Positions 9,115 through 17,446 of a stretch of 64,000 nucleotides of DNA are shown here, piece after piece. Origin of the DNA: Roseivirga ehrenbergii (GTDB lineage: Bacteria > Bacteroidota > Bacteroidia > Cytophagales > Cyclobacteriaceae); contig NZ_LQZQ01000050.1 of assembly GCF_001593005.1 (NCBI RefSeq), positions 124,001 to 188,000 on the forward strand. Direction: 5' to 3'. The notes beneath the pieces were generated by a model that was given only the letters and a program-made list of their open reading frames with translations, did not search any database and was not told where the DNA came from. The position numbers were made by a program, and so were the translations under genes. How positions within the stretch are numbered: the stretch's first letter is position 1; every line of letters starts with the position of its first letter.

Positions 9115-10113
9115 TTACCAGCGAATTAATGCCGAAGCCCATGTGAATCCGCTACCAAAGGCCGCTAAACAAACTAAATCGCCTTCTTTGATTTTACCTT
9201 GTTCCCAGGCCTCGCTTAAGGCAATTGGTATTGATGCCGCGGTAGTATTACCATAGTGCATAATGTTGTTGAATACTTTTTCATCTGGCATATTTAATTG
9301 CTTTTGCACATAATTGCTAATGCGCAGGTTGGCCTGATGCGGAACCAAAAGATCAATATCTTCTGCCGATAGATTGTTAGCGGCCAAAGCTTCTGCAATT
9401 ACTTCGCTAAAACGAACCACTGCATGTTTGAATACAGCATTTCCGTTCATGGTAAGGTGAAAAGTTGGGCCTTCAATTAGTTCTTGAGAAAGCCTTACAG
9501 TTCTGCTACTGCCAGGGTCTTTTACATAAAGTTCTTCGGCAAAATCACCATCGGCATGTAGGTGAGTTGACAGGATACCTCCCTCAGAAGGTTCAGCAGC
9601 TTTTAATACTGCCGCTCCGGCACCATCGGCAAAAATTACCGCACTCGACCTGCCGGCTGTAGATTTGTCAATGGCCGAAGATTGAATTTCGGCACCAACC
9701 ACTAAAACAGTTTTATACATGCCTGTTTTAATAAATTGATCGGCAATTGAGAGTGCGTAGATAAACCCACTGCATGCGTTCCTAATATCTAATGCGCCAA
9801 TGCCTTGTAGCCCAAGTTCTCTTTGCATTAAAACGCCAGAGCCAGGGAAAAAATAATCTGGAGTAATGGTGGCAAAAACAATAAAGTCAACTTCACTAAC
9901 ATCTGTTTTTGCTCTTTCGAGCGCCATCTTTGCTGCTTTGGTGGCCATATTAGACACGGTATCCTGTTCAGGATCGAACCACCTGCGCTCTTCAATACCC
10001 GTTCGCTCTATAATCCATTCATTACTAGTGTCTATTATTTTCTCTAAGTCTGTGTTCTTAACAATGTTTTTCGGTACATAATGACCTAAACCAACAATTC
10101 TGGAACTCTTCAT
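9115..10113 (-). CDS. fabH: beta-ketoacyl-ACP synthase III
   Basis: 332 residues, standard length for FabH, which condenses acetyl- or branched acyl-CoA with malonyl-ACP to start fatty acid synthesis. The catalytic triad is intact: Cys114 in RNACSGF, His259 in VPHQANLR and Asn289 in YGNTTAAS. The N-terminus (RIVGLGHYVPKNIVKNTDLE) and the EWIIERTGIEERR block are typical. It stands alone, without plsX, rpmF or acpP, which often accompany fabH. Bacteroidota commonly have more than one fabH-like gene, so whether this copy is the primary initiator or a paralogue cannot be decided from the window. Confidence 0.92.
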   Translation of the reverse strand: MKSSRIVGLGHYVPKNIVKNTDLEKIIDTSNEWIIERTGIEERRWFDPEQDTVSNMATKAAKMALERAKTDVSEVDFIVFATITPDYFFPGSGVLMQRELGLQGIGALDIRNACSGFIYALSIADQFIKTGMYKTVLVVGAEIQSSAIDKSTAGRSSAVIFADGAGAAVLKAAEPSEGGILSTHLHADGDFAEELYVKDPGSSRTVRLSQELIEGPTFHLTMNGNAVFKHAVVRFSEVIAEALAANNLSAEDIDLLVPHQANLRISNYVQKQLNMPDEKVFNNIMHYGNTTAASIPIALSEAWEQGKIKEGDLVCLAAFGSGFTWASALIRW

Positions 10114-10290
10114 GGCAATTCTATTTATCGATACAAAGTAAAGAAATATCCGATAGTTCGAAATTGTTTCTGCATGCTTACTTATTTAAAAGGAAATTAA
10201 GGCCATTCATCACAGCATGTGTTGTTCTACTCGGTTCAAAGGAATTTCTTCGGCCACCCAAGTAATGAAAGTAACTAATTGGGAATATTA

Positions 10291-10306
10291 CCGTAATGGC
10301 TTACGG
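10291..10306. promoter_or_regulatory. inverted repeat before the DUF6503-like gene
   Basis: CCGTAA-tggc-TTACGG is a perfect 6-bp inverted repeat ending 19 bases before the likely ATG at 10326. It could be an operator or a small leader hairpin. Confidence 0.35.
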
Positions 10307-10325
10307 AAGAATTGAATTGTGTAAA

Positions 10326-11072
10326 ATGATAAGAGTTAATCCAAGTGTTTTTATTGTGTTGACCTGGGTTATGGTGTCTTCAAGCTGTGCTGTGAATGAG
10401 CCCACTGCTCAGCAAATACTGGATTCGGCCATACAAAAACATGGATATAAATCTGGTGAACCGTTAGAAATTCAGTTTGATTTTCGTGGTAATCACTACA
10501 ACGCTAGAATTTCTGATAAAGGAGATGTTTATAAGCGCACCTCTTATAAAGGTGGAAATGAACTTGAAGACATTGTTACTTCCAATACCTTTATAAGAAG
10601 GGTAAACCAAAAGGAAGTTCGAATGGAAGAAGATTCAATTTCCAGCATTTTGGCTGGTGATACCAGGTCTGTGGTTTATTTCGCGTTGCTTCCATATGCT
10701 GCTAACCGGGAAGTCATTAGCAAACACCTTATGCCTTCTATAAAAATAAAAGAAGACACTTATTATAAAGTAGAGGTGACCTACGGAAAGAATGGTGGGG
10801 GAAAGAATTTCGAAAATATTTTTGTTTACTGGATCAACCAAAAAACGCACACTATTGATTACTTGGCATATAGCTACTATATAAATGGTGGAGGAGTGAG
10901 GTTCCGTGAAGCATATAACCAAAGGGAAGTAAATGGAGTGCTATTTCAAGATTACGTCAATTACACTATTGATAGTGATTTCCCTGCACATGAACTGGAT
11001 TACGCTTTCCAGACCGATCAGCTAAGAGAAATTTCAAGAATTGACATCGAGAACGTTCAAGTCACACGATAA
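10326..11072 (+). CDS. putative lipoprotein, DUF6503-like
   Basis: The frame is open from 10296, but Met at 10326 gives a proper lipoprotein signal (MIRVNPSVFIVLTWVMVSSSC) and 248 residues. After the cysteine the sequence runs ILDSAIQKHG, then IQFDFRGNHYNARI, then YKRTSYKG and DIVTSNTFIRRVN. This pattern matches the Bacteroidota DUF6503 family as I remember it, a beta-rich periplasmic fold related to outer membrane lipoprotein-sorting proteins. Function unknown. An inverted repeat (10291-10306) lies just before the start. It converges with the SRAP-like gene, 14 bases away. Confidence 0.6.
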   Translation: MIRVNPSVFIVLTWVMVSSSCAVNEPTAQQILDSAIQKHGYKSGEPLEIQFDFRGNHYNARISDKGDVYKRTSYKGGNELEDIVTSNTFIRRVNQKEVRMEEDSISSILAGDTRSVVYFALLPYAANREVISKHLMPSIKIKEDTYYKVEVTYGKNGGGKNFENIFVYWINQKTHTIDYLAYSYYINGGGVRFREAYNQREVNGVLFQDYVNYTIDSDFPAHELDYAFQTDQLREISRIDIENVQVTR

Positions 11073-11086
11073 TCCCAAATACTAAA

Positions 11087-11785
11087 CTATCCAAACAGCG
11101 TAAAACTTCCGAATTGGTTTGCGGGGGGTGCTTTTTTAAGAAGCTCCGGGCTATCGAAATCGGGGTTACTGATTTTAGGTGTGATTGAGAATCGATCTAA
11201 TGGCTTTTCCCTGTAAGGAGTAATGAAGTTGATTACGCTTTCCTCTGTATTAGATTCATTTAGCCAATCTATCATTAAATCGCTGTCGAGTATGGCTGGC
11301 ATTCGGTCAGTAATATCTTCTACATCTGGATTAGCCTTGGTCGTTATCATCATGAAAGTATGCACCGACTCTCCGTTTTCATCTTCAAACTCATCCCATA
11401 AACCAGCAATGCCAAAGGGGCTTTTATCGGCCAAATGAAAACGATAAGGGATTTTTTCTTTTTTTGAAATGCTTTTCCAAGCGTAAAAACCATCTGCAAT
11501 AATTACACAGCGTTGAGTTTTTAAATTTTTTCTTAGGCTGGCCTTGTTTAGTATTTGATCTACTGGCGCAAAAATTAGTTTTTCGCTAATACTATGGTTT
11601 TTTACAAATGCGGGATTTATTCCCCAGTAGAAAAAAGAAAGTCCGTCTGGGTTTTCTGCAGTAATTACTGGGAGTAGTTTTGTAGGCGAAGCATTATACT
11701 TTTCTTTATACTGTCCAGTCACTTCAACATTGAAATATTCTTCAATAACTTTAGCAGAACTGGCAATGGAATAGCTGGATGGCAT
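11087..11785 (-). CDS. SRAP (YedK/HMCES)-family protein lacking the catalytic residues
   Basis: 232 residues that follow the SRAP fold end to end: YNASPTKLLPV (30-40), FFYWGINPAF (51-60), CVIIADGFYAWK (93-104), FGIAGLWDEF (124-133), FMMITTKANPDVEDITDRMPAIL (split at 144-166). Known SRAP proteins cross-link abasic sites in single-stranded DNA through Cys2, assisted by Asn75, Glu105 and His160 (E. coli YedK numbering). Here residue 2 is Pro, the usual INARxET segment reads IFAPVDQ (Asn to Phe72), GFYEW reads GFYAW (Glu to Ala102), and IHDRMP reads ITDRMP (His to Thr159). All four are gone while the fold motifs remain, so this is probably a pseudoenzyme. It is intact, with no frameshift. Confidence 0.8.
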   Translation of the reverse strand: MPSSYSIASSAKVIEEYFNVEVTGQYKEKYNASPTKLLPVITAENPDGLSFFYWGINPAFVKNHSISEKLIFAPVDQILNKASLRKNLKTQRCVIIADGFYAWKSISKKEKIPYRFHLADKSPFGIAGLWDEFEDENGESVHTFMMITTKANPDVEDITDRMPAILDSDLMIDWLNESNTEESVINFITPYREKPLDRFSITPKISNPDFDSPELLKKAPPANQFGSFTLFG

Positions 11786-11936
11786 ATTAAACTTTTTTAG
11801 AAATTTAAGTGATCAGGTTCATAAATACTAATACTTCGAACCATTCCCCGAGGGGCTAAGTTGCAGAATTATTCTATTGAAGATTAACCGATTATAAAAT
11901 GATAACAAAAGCTTAGGGCAATAGGTCATTCAATAA

Positions 11937-11967
11937 TTTGAATATCGGTTGTTTAAAACTATTTTTG
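11937..11967 (+). promoter_or_regulatory. Bacteroidota-type promoter of the PDH E2 gene
   Basis: TTTG at 11937-11940, a 19-base spacer, then TATTTTTG at 11960-11967 match the housekeeping consensus TTTG-N19-TANNTTTG exactly. Transcription would start near 11974, some 15 bases before the ATG at 11989, which excludes the upstream ATG at 11938 as the real start. Confidence 0.7.
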
Positions 11968-11988
11968 GGCTCAATTTTCACAAATCTT

Positions 11989-12590
11989 ATGGCAGAAATC
12001 GTTAGGATGCCGAAAATGAGTGACACCATGGAAGAAGGGGTGATCGCTGTTTGGCATAAAAAAATAGGTGATAAAGTAGAATCAGGTGAGTTAATGGCTG
12101 AAATCGAGACCGACAAAGCCACAATGGACTACGAATCATATAATGAAGGAACCGTATTATATCTTGGCGCAGAAGAGGGAGAGGCCGTTCAAGTCAATGG
12201 CATTTTAGCCATTGTTGGAGAAAAAGGCGAAGATTATAAGTCGCTTCTGAATGAGTCAAGTGAAAATGGCTCGGATGATAAAGAAGAAAAATCAACTGAA
12301 GCGAAGAAAGCCGATGCCGAGGCGATAGATACGAGTAACATCAAAGCAGAAGTGGTGAGAATGCCGAAAATGAGCGACACCATGGAGGAAGGAGTTATTT
12401 CGGCTTGGCATAAAAAGGTGGGCGATACAGTAGAGTCAGGTGAACTGATGGCTGAGATCGAGACCGATAAGGCTACCATGGAATACGAGTCTTACAATGA
12501 TGGAACTGTATTGTATCTTGGCGCTAAAGAAGGAGAGTCAGTGGCTGTAAATGGTGTTTTAGCCATTGTAGGCGAAAAAGGAGCTGACTT
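11989..12590 (+). repeat. internal tandem duplication of the lipoyl domain coding region
   Basis: The stretch from about 11989 to 12230 and that from about 12346 to 12590 are strongly similar at DNA level: both contain ATGCCGAAAATGAG, GACACCATGGA and GAGATCGAGACCGA-like blocks in the same order. The encoded domains differ at few positions, which points to recent duplication or ongoing gene conversion. Confidence 0.8.
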
Positions 12591-13620
12591 TGAAACGCTT
12601 TTAAAGGCTGAAAGTCAAACAGAAAGTGAGACAGAGCCGGCCAAGGAAGAGCCTGCTAAAGCTACTCCAAAGCAAGAGACTTCTGAACCTAAGAAAGAAG
12701 AAAGCCCTGCACCAGCCCAAACTAATAACGGAAGAATTAAAGCTTCACCTTTGGCTAAGAGATTGGCGGAAGAAAAGGGAATCAATATTTCAGAAGTGAA
12801 AGGTTCTGGCGATGGCGGAAGAATTATAAAAAGAGATGTAGAAGATTTTGTTCCTGCTAAAGCTGAACAGACTAAATCTGTAGCTCCAGCACAAAAATCA
12901 TCAACGCCTGCAGTGGAGCTTCCTAAGATTGTAGGTGAAGAAAGTTTTGAAGAGCTAAGGGTATCGCAAATGCGAAAAACCATAGCCAAGCGTTTAGCCG
13001 AAAGTAAATTTACTGCGCCTCATTTCTACCTTACCATGGAAATCAACATGGATAAGGCCATTGAAGCAAGAGCTAGTATGAATGAAGTTTCGCCAGTGAA
13101 GATTTCATTTAACGATATGGTAATTAAGGCCGCAGCCGCAGCTTTAAGAAAACATCCTCAGGTAAATTCATCTTGGTTGGGCGATAAAATTAGAATCAAT
13201 CACCATATCCATATCGGTGTAGCAGTAGCTGTAGAAGAAGGTCTTCTTGTGCCTGTAGTTAGGTTTGCAGACAATAAGCCACTTTCTCATATTGCTGCCG
13301 AGGTAAAACAATTAGGAGCAAAGGCAAAGAATAAAGAATTACAGCCTGCTGAATGGGAAGGAAATACTTTCACCATTTCTAATTTAGGAATGTTCGGTAT
13401 AGAAGAATTCACAGCCATTATTAATCCGCCAGACGCTTGTATTATGGCTGTTGGTGGTATTAAGCAAACGGCTATTGTTAAAGATGGTGAGTTGACTATT
13501 GGTAACATCATGAAAGTAACCATGTCATGCGACCACAGAGTAGTTGACGGTGCAGTTGGCTCAGCATTCCTGCAAACCTTCAAATCTTTATTAGAAGATC
13601 CAGTTAGGTTGCTGGTTTAG
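11989..13620 (+). CDS. pdhC: pyruvate dehydrogenase E2, dihydrolipoamide acetyltransferase, two lipoyl domains
   Basis: From the ATG at 11989 the protein has 543 residues. Lipoyl domain 1 is residues ~2-79 (Lys43 in ETDKATM), lipoyl domain 2 is ~119-199 (Lys161 in ETDKATM), each followed by an acidic or Pro/Ala-rich linker. A peripheral subunit-binding domain is at ~250-287 (ASPLAKRLAEEKGI...GSGDGGRIIKRDV). The catalytic acyltransferase domain fills the C-terminus, with the HxxxD motif in SCDHRVVDG. It transfers acetyl groups from lipoamide to CoA. E1 and E3 genes are not adjacent, which is usual in this phylum. An upstream in-frame ATG (11938) lies within the promoter and is rejected. Confidence 0.93.
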   Translation: MAEIVRMPKMSDTMEEGVIAVWHKKIGDKVESGELMAEIETDKATMDYESYNEGTVLYLGAEEGEAVQVNGILAIVGEKGEDYKSLLNESSENGSDDKEEKSTEAKKADAEAIDTSNIKAEVVRMPKMSDTMEEGVISAWHKKVGDTVESGELMAEIETDKATMEYESYNDGTVLYLGAKEGESVAVNGVLAIVGEKGADFETLLKAESQTESETEPAKEEPAKATPKQETSEPKKEESPAPAQTNNGRIKASPLAKRLAEEKGINISEVKGSGDGGRIIKRDVEDFVPAKAEQTKSVAPAQKSSTPAVELPKIVGEESFEELRVSQMRKTIAKRLAESKFTAPHFYLTMEINMDKAIEARASMNEVSPVKISFNDMVIKAAAAALRKHPQVNSSWLGDKIRINHHIHIGVAVAVEEGLLVPVVRFADNKPLSHIAAEVKQLGAKAKNKELQPAEWEGNTFTISNLGMFGIEEFTAIINPPDACIMAVGGIKQTAIVKDGELTIGNIMKVTMSCDHRVVDGAVGSAFLQTFKSLLEDPVRLLV

Positions 13621-13635
13621 AAACTTATTAAGTTC

Positions 13636-13664
13636 AAGTCCCGTTCTCATACGGGACTTTTTTA
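13636..13664 (+). terminator. intrinsic terminator after the E2 gene
   Basis: A perfect 8-bp stem AGTCCCGT / ACGGGACT with a six-base loop, followed by six T. It separates the E2 gene from hslV, which starts only 13 bases later. Confidence 0.85.
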
Positions 13665-13676
13665 TTTAGAAATAAC

Positions 13677-14216
13677 ATGACCAAGATTAGATCAACCACC
13701 GTATTAGCGGTAAAACATAACGGTTCAATTTCAATTGGTGCCGATGGGCAAGCTACTATGGGTAATACCGTAGCCAAGAGTAACGTAAAGAAGATCAGAA
13801 AGCTTCAAGACGGAAAGATAGTAACAGGTTTTGCAGGCTCTACTGCCGATGCCTTCACTTTACTAGAAAGGTTTGATGAAAAACTGAGTGCTTACGGGGG
13901 CAACATGAAAAGAGCAGCTATAGAACTGGCTAAAGATTGGCGTACTGATCGCTACTTAAGAAAGCTAGAGTCAATGCTGATTGTAGCAGACAAAGATGAT
14001 ATTCTGATCTTATCCGGAACGGGTGACGTTTTAGAGCCAGACAATGGTATTGCGGCCATCGGTTCTGGAAGTATGTATGCTCAAGCTGCAGCCCAAGCGC
14101 TAAAAACTCATGCGAAAGATTTAGACAGCTTCGCAATTGTTGAAGAGAGTCTTAAAATTGCTGCTGACATCTGTATATACACAAATCACAATTTGATTAT
14201 AGAGAAAATTTCTTAA
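13677..14216 (+). CDS. hslV: ATP-dependent protease proteolytic subunit HslV
   Basis: 179 residues, close to the usual length. HslV is the threonine-protease dodecamer that pairs with the HslU ATPase in the cytoplasm. The catalytic threonine is Thr7 after a six-residue leader ([12 protein letters not shown]) that must be removed; the conserved [21 protein letters not shown] and [16 protein letters not shown] blocks follow, and [13 protein letters not shown] and ICIYTNHN near the end are typical. hslU is not in the window, unlike the hslVU operon of many bacteria. An intrinsic terminator just upstream suggests hslV is either read through from E2 or has its own very compact promoter. Confidence 0.93.
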   Translation: MTKIRSTTVLAVKHNGSISIGADGQATMGNTVAKSNVKKIRKLQDGKIVTGFAGSTADAFTLLERFDEKLSAYGGNMKRAAIELAKDWRTDRYLRKLESMLIVADKDDILILSGTGDVLEPDNGIAAIGSGSMYAQAAAQALKTHAKDLDSFAIVEESLKIAADICIYTNHNLIIEKIS

Positions 14217-14305
14217 TTTCGTAATAAGGAAAAGATTTTCAATCACTTAGCTGATTTTGTAGTAGCTATTTGTTGAGTGGAAATTCAATTTAACCAACTG
14301 AAACA

Positions 14306-14830
14306 ATGCGTACTCCTATCTCAAAGCTCTTTGCTTTAATGGCTTTAATTGTCATGAGCAATAGCTGTATTGACACCAAAATTCCCTCATATACTGAAGG
14401 AAGTGAAGGAAGACTTCTATTAGGGGCTACAGTACACTTAGGAGATGGAGAGGTAATTGAAAATGCAGCTTTAGCGGTAAAGGACGGGTACGTTACCTTG
14501 TTAGCAGATGGTGCCCCAAAAAAGCTTGACCTATCTAAATTTCAAGTAGATCGCTTAAGTTCTGAATATCATATCTATCCTTTTAAGAAGACGGAATTAG
14601 GTAACTCTGGAATTGTTTTGGCCAGAGCTGATGCAAAGCCCTTTAACATTACCATTCGAGATAATGAAGTGGAAAAATGCATTACGATTGGTTGCGAAGC
14701 GGCCTTATTGATTTGTAGAGGAAGTATAACCGACATCAGTAAGTTCAGAGTGGAATATGTAGTGGATGGTAACGATAAAGTTAAAATTCTAGAGCAATCA
14801 GACTACAAGGTGAATGGTAACAACCGCTAG
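14306..14830 (+). CDS. hypothetical lipoprotein
   Basis: 174 residues with an N-terminal lipoprotein-like signal (FALMALIVMSNSC, lipidation at Cys21). I do not recognise the mature protein. It has a short glycine-rich start, then a segment resembling a beta-sandwich, a pair of closely spaced cysteines (KCITIGC, residues ~115-120) and a further cysteine (LLICRGS), which could form disulfides in the periplasm. It follows hslV by 89 bases and is closed by its own terminator, so it may be a separate unit. Confidence 0.6.
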   Translation: MRTPISKLFALMALIVMSNSCIDTKIPSYTEGSEGRLLLGATVHLGDGEVIENAALAVKDGYVTLLADGAPKKLDLSKFQVDRLSSEYHIYPFKKTELGNSGIVLARADAKPFNITIRDNEVEKCITIGCEAALLICRGSITDISKFRVEYVVDGNDKVKILEQSDYKVNGNNR

Positions 14831-14854
14831 TCCGTATCCTCATTAAAATAGTAT

Positions 14855-14885
14855 AAAAGAGCGACTTATTGGTCGCTCTTTTTGT
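14855..14885 (+). terminator. intrinsic terminator of the 14306 lipoprotein gene
   Basis: An 8-bp stem AGAGCGAC / GTCGCTCT with a six-base loop and a following T run. Confidence 0.85.
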
Positions 14886-14949
14886 TTGAGGTCTGTTGCT
14901 TAATAAGCTTTTATCGTTAATAGATGTAGCCTCTAATGGTTGGGGGAAC

Positions 14950-14980
14950 GAAAAAGGCCATCGTTTTCGATGACCTTTTA
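14950..14980 (-). terminator. intrinsic terminator of the M61 peptidase gene
   Basis: Read on the minus strand, AAGGTCATCG pairs with CGATGGCCTT (one U-G pair) around a short A-rich loop and is followed by a T run. It lies 27 bases beyond the stop at 15007. Confidence 0.75.
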
Positions 14981-15006
14981 GCATTCATAGTAAATAATAT
15001 TTACTC

Positions 15007-16914
15007 TTATTTTTTAGGTTCTAACCAAGCTTTTCTCAACTTGAGCTGGGCTGGCGTAGCATTCTCGTCAAAGGCCAATGTAAAGGCAACAGGTACATCA
15101 ATTTGTTTGTTAGGTGTTGTAAGGGTCATTTCTTTTGGTTCGCCATCTACAGCCCTAATAACCGTAACGCTCATGGTTTCAAGACTTGGGATTTTTTGAA
15201 ACTGTCCTCCAAGAAAATTGTTGATTTCAGGTCCAAACTCGGGAAATTCATCTCCGTTCATTTTTGTGAGGATGTCACCATTTTGTAACCCCAGCGCTTT
15301 ACCTATAGCATCAAGTTTATCTTGATCTCCAATGGCCAACATTCTTTTTCCTTGATATTGAGTTACAGCAATGCTTTCCTGACTGATGATTAATGAGTAT
15401 TGTTTCTTGGTGCCGTCTTTAACTACTTTTACACCTACTTCGGCCAATACTTCTTCATAGTTGATAGGTGTGTTTCCTGCCACATAAGTGTTGAGGAATT
15501 CTCCGATTTCAGGATAGGTCATGGCTACTATTTCACTGAACAGTTGATCATCTTTAAAAGATTTCTCCATACCGTATTTCTTAGAAAGATCAGCCATCAT
15601 TTCTTGCACGCCATAAGCACCGTCAGAAAGTTTTCTAAGCTTGATGTCTAAGGCCATTCCAATTAAGGCACCTTTCATATACACATTGTAGTATTGGTCA
15701 GCATAGGTATCTAAAGCGCCAAGACTCAACTCTGTAAAAGGCAAATCATCTTTAAACTGTGCCGAGGTAAGAATTTTTTCAGATAACATATCCAAGTATT
15801 CCTCTGGGCTTACCAAGCCGTATTTAACTTGTACGCTACCTGCGAAATACTCAGTCATACCCTCGTACATCCAAAGGTGACGCGACATTTTAGGATCGTT
15901 AAAATCGAAGCTTCCAATTTCTTCAGAATGAATTGTTAAAGGAGTTACGATATGGAAGAATTCATGGGCAGCAAAGTCACGCAATTGCTGATTCATTTGC
16001 TGAATAGTTTGCTCAGGCATAAAATAAAGTGAGCTGAAAGAATGCTCCAGAGCACCATATGATACTACTGGCTGATCTGTGAAGTAGAAAATGAAAGCAT
16101 ATTTTTCAACTGGTAGTTTTCCGCCTAAGAAGGTACTTTGGGCAGCAAGAACTTCTTTAATGCTTGCAGCGATTTCTTTAGCTGTAACCTTTTTATTAGG
16201 AGAATAACTAGCTACTAGTACTTCAGTATTTGCTACTTTAACTATGGCTGTGTCAGCTCTACTGTACATTAAAGGAGAATCTACTAAGCGATCGTAATCT
16301 AAAACTTCGAACCTATCAATAGTGCTGTTGGCATCAGGTGTATTGAAGTCTTTCTTTATTAATTTACGGCTTAAGCTTGTGTTTGTAGCCTCTGCTTTTA
16401 AACCAGTGGCTCCATAAAAGTTCATAGGGCGAATGATATTAATCTCGAAAGCTTCTTTTTTCATTCCCTCAAAGTAGCCGAAGAAGCCGCTGGAATTTAA
16501 AAGGAAGTTTTTTCCTTCTTCAATATTAGTTCCTGCTGGTTGAAATATCTCAGGGCCTTCTTTTGGGTTATCATAAGTATCATCTACCCAGTAGCTTATT
16601 TTGGCAATTTTTTTAGCATCACTGATTTTCCAAGTGTTGTCATCAAGCCTTTTTACCTGAAGTGGGTTTCCTTTTTTATCGAAAGCTTCAAAGTCTGAAA
16701 CCATTCGGCCATAATCGGCTATGGCGTAAGTACCAGGGATGATTTTTGGTAAGTAGAATAAGATTTCGTCTTGTTTGATTTTGGGTGGGGCGAGTTCTAC
16801 ATATACTTTATCGTCCGACACACGGGAAAGATCGATGATGTATTTGTATGGGTTTGCTGCCCATGTGATTGTTGTGAATAGGAGACCTAAACAGATAAAT
16901 TTGAGTTTGTTCAT
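15007..16914 (-). CDS. M61-family metallopeptidase with C-terminal PDZ-like domain
   Basis: The frame opens at 16932, but Met at 16914 starts a good signal peptide (MNKLKFICLGLLFTTITWAA) and gives 635 residues. An N-terminal beta-rich domain (~25-200) is followed by a thermolysin-like catalytic domain with zinc motif HEFFH at 317-321 and the downstream glutamate in MYEGMTEYFAG. The C-terminal ~130 residues contain a PDZ-like segment (GLQNGDILTKMNGDEF). This order matches the glycyl aminopeptidase family M61. Expected location is periplasm or outer surface; the substrate is unknown. It is monocistronic, bracketed by its own terminator and the secG terminator. Confidence 0.85.
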   Translation of the reverse strand: MNKLKFICLGLLFTTITWAANPYKYIIDLSRVSDDKVYVELAPPKIKQDEILFYLPKIIPGTYAIADYGRMVSDFEAFDKKGNPLQVKRLDDNTWKISDAKKIAKISYWVDDTYDNPKEGPEIFQPAGTNIEEGKNFLLNSSGFFGYFEGMKKEAFEINIIRPMNFYGATGLKAEATNTSLSRKLIKKDFNTPDANSTIDRFEVLDYDRLVDSPLMYSRADTAIVKVANTEVLVASYSPNKKVTAKEIAASIKEVLAAQSTFLGGKLPVEKYAFIFYFTDQPVVSYGALEHSFSSLYFMPEQTIQQMNQQLRDFAAHEFFHIVTPLTIHSEEIGSFDFNDPKMSRHLWMYEGMTEYFAGSVQVKYGLVSPEEYLDMLSEKILTSAQFKDDLPFTELSLGALDTYADQYYNVYMKGALIGMALDIKLRKLSDGAYGVQEMMADLSKKYGMEKSFKDDQLFSEIVAMTYPEIGEFLNTYVAGNTPINYEEVLAEVGVKVVKDGTKKQYSLIISQESIAVTQYQGKRMLAIGDQDKLDAIGKALGLQNGDILTKMNGDEFPEFGPEINNFLGGQFQKIPSLETMSVTVIRAVDGEPKEMTLTTPNKQIDVPVAFTLAFDENATPAQLKLRKAWLEPKK

Positions 16915-17033
16915 GATATTGAATTTAAACACCAGAGGTTTGACATGCTCTAGCGTTGATTTATACTATAACTACAATATTAAGGCTATTGTGTAAATAC
17001 CATTAATGAAAAGTGCGGATTTTAATTTGAGGG

Positions 17034-17063
17034 CAAAAAAAAGACCATCAATTGACGGTCCTT
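17034..17063 (-). terminator. intrinsic terminator of the secG operon
   Basis: On the minus strand GACCGTCA pairs with TGATGGTC (one G-U pair) around a two-to-four-base turn and is followed by eight T. It ends the transcript that starts at miaB. Confidence 0.85.
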
Positions 17064-17083
17064 TCTATAAAGTCTTTGTGTTC

Positions 17084-17446
17084 TTACTGGTTACCTGTTG
17101 TGTCAGGAGCAGTTTGAGGTATGCTTCCAGCCTCTGGTGTTACAGGGGCTTGTTGTTGCATTGGCAATTCTTGAAGCGCCTTGTCTATGTTAGGGTTATT
17201 TGAAAAATCACTATTGCCGTTGTCTACCATCATGCCAGATGCTAGGCTAAGCGCTAATAAGGTTAGTGCAAAACCCCAAGTTACTTTTTCTAATAAATCG
17301 GTTGTCTTTTTTGCTCCAATTACTTGAGTAGCACCTGCGCCACCAAACTGGCTTGACAAACCGCCACCTTTAGAATTTTGAACCAATACGATTAAAATTA
17401 AAAGTATGGCAACGATGATGGCAAGGATTATTAATAGCTTAAACAT
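17084..17446 (-). CDS. secG: preprotein translocase subunit SecG
   Basis: 120 residues with two membrane segments, about 2-22 (LLIILAIIVAILLILIVL) and 56-76, joined by the conserved cytoplasmic loop VQNSKGGGLSSQFGGAGATQVIGAKKTTD. SecG is an accessory subunit of the SecYEG channel. The C-terminal ~45 residues are a Pro/Gln-rich tail common in Bacteroidota. Its start overlaps the end of the TPR-like gene by eight bases, so it is the last gene of the miaB operon. Confidence 0.92.
   Translation of the reverse strand: MFKLLIILAIIVAILLILIVLVQNSKGGGLSSQFGGAGATQVIGAKKTTDLLEKVTWGFALTLLALSLASGMMVDNGNSDFSNNPNIDKALQELPMQQQAPVTPEAGSIPQTAPDTTGNQ

Noticed and set aside
11938-11988. Longer N-terminus of PDH E2 from the ATG at 11938
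   Set aside because: This stretch contains the promoter's -7 box and the family begins at the later MAEIVRMPKMSDT.
12615-12989. 124-codon minus-strand frame
   Set aside because: Antisense shadow of the E2 linker and subunit-binding region, no family resemblance.
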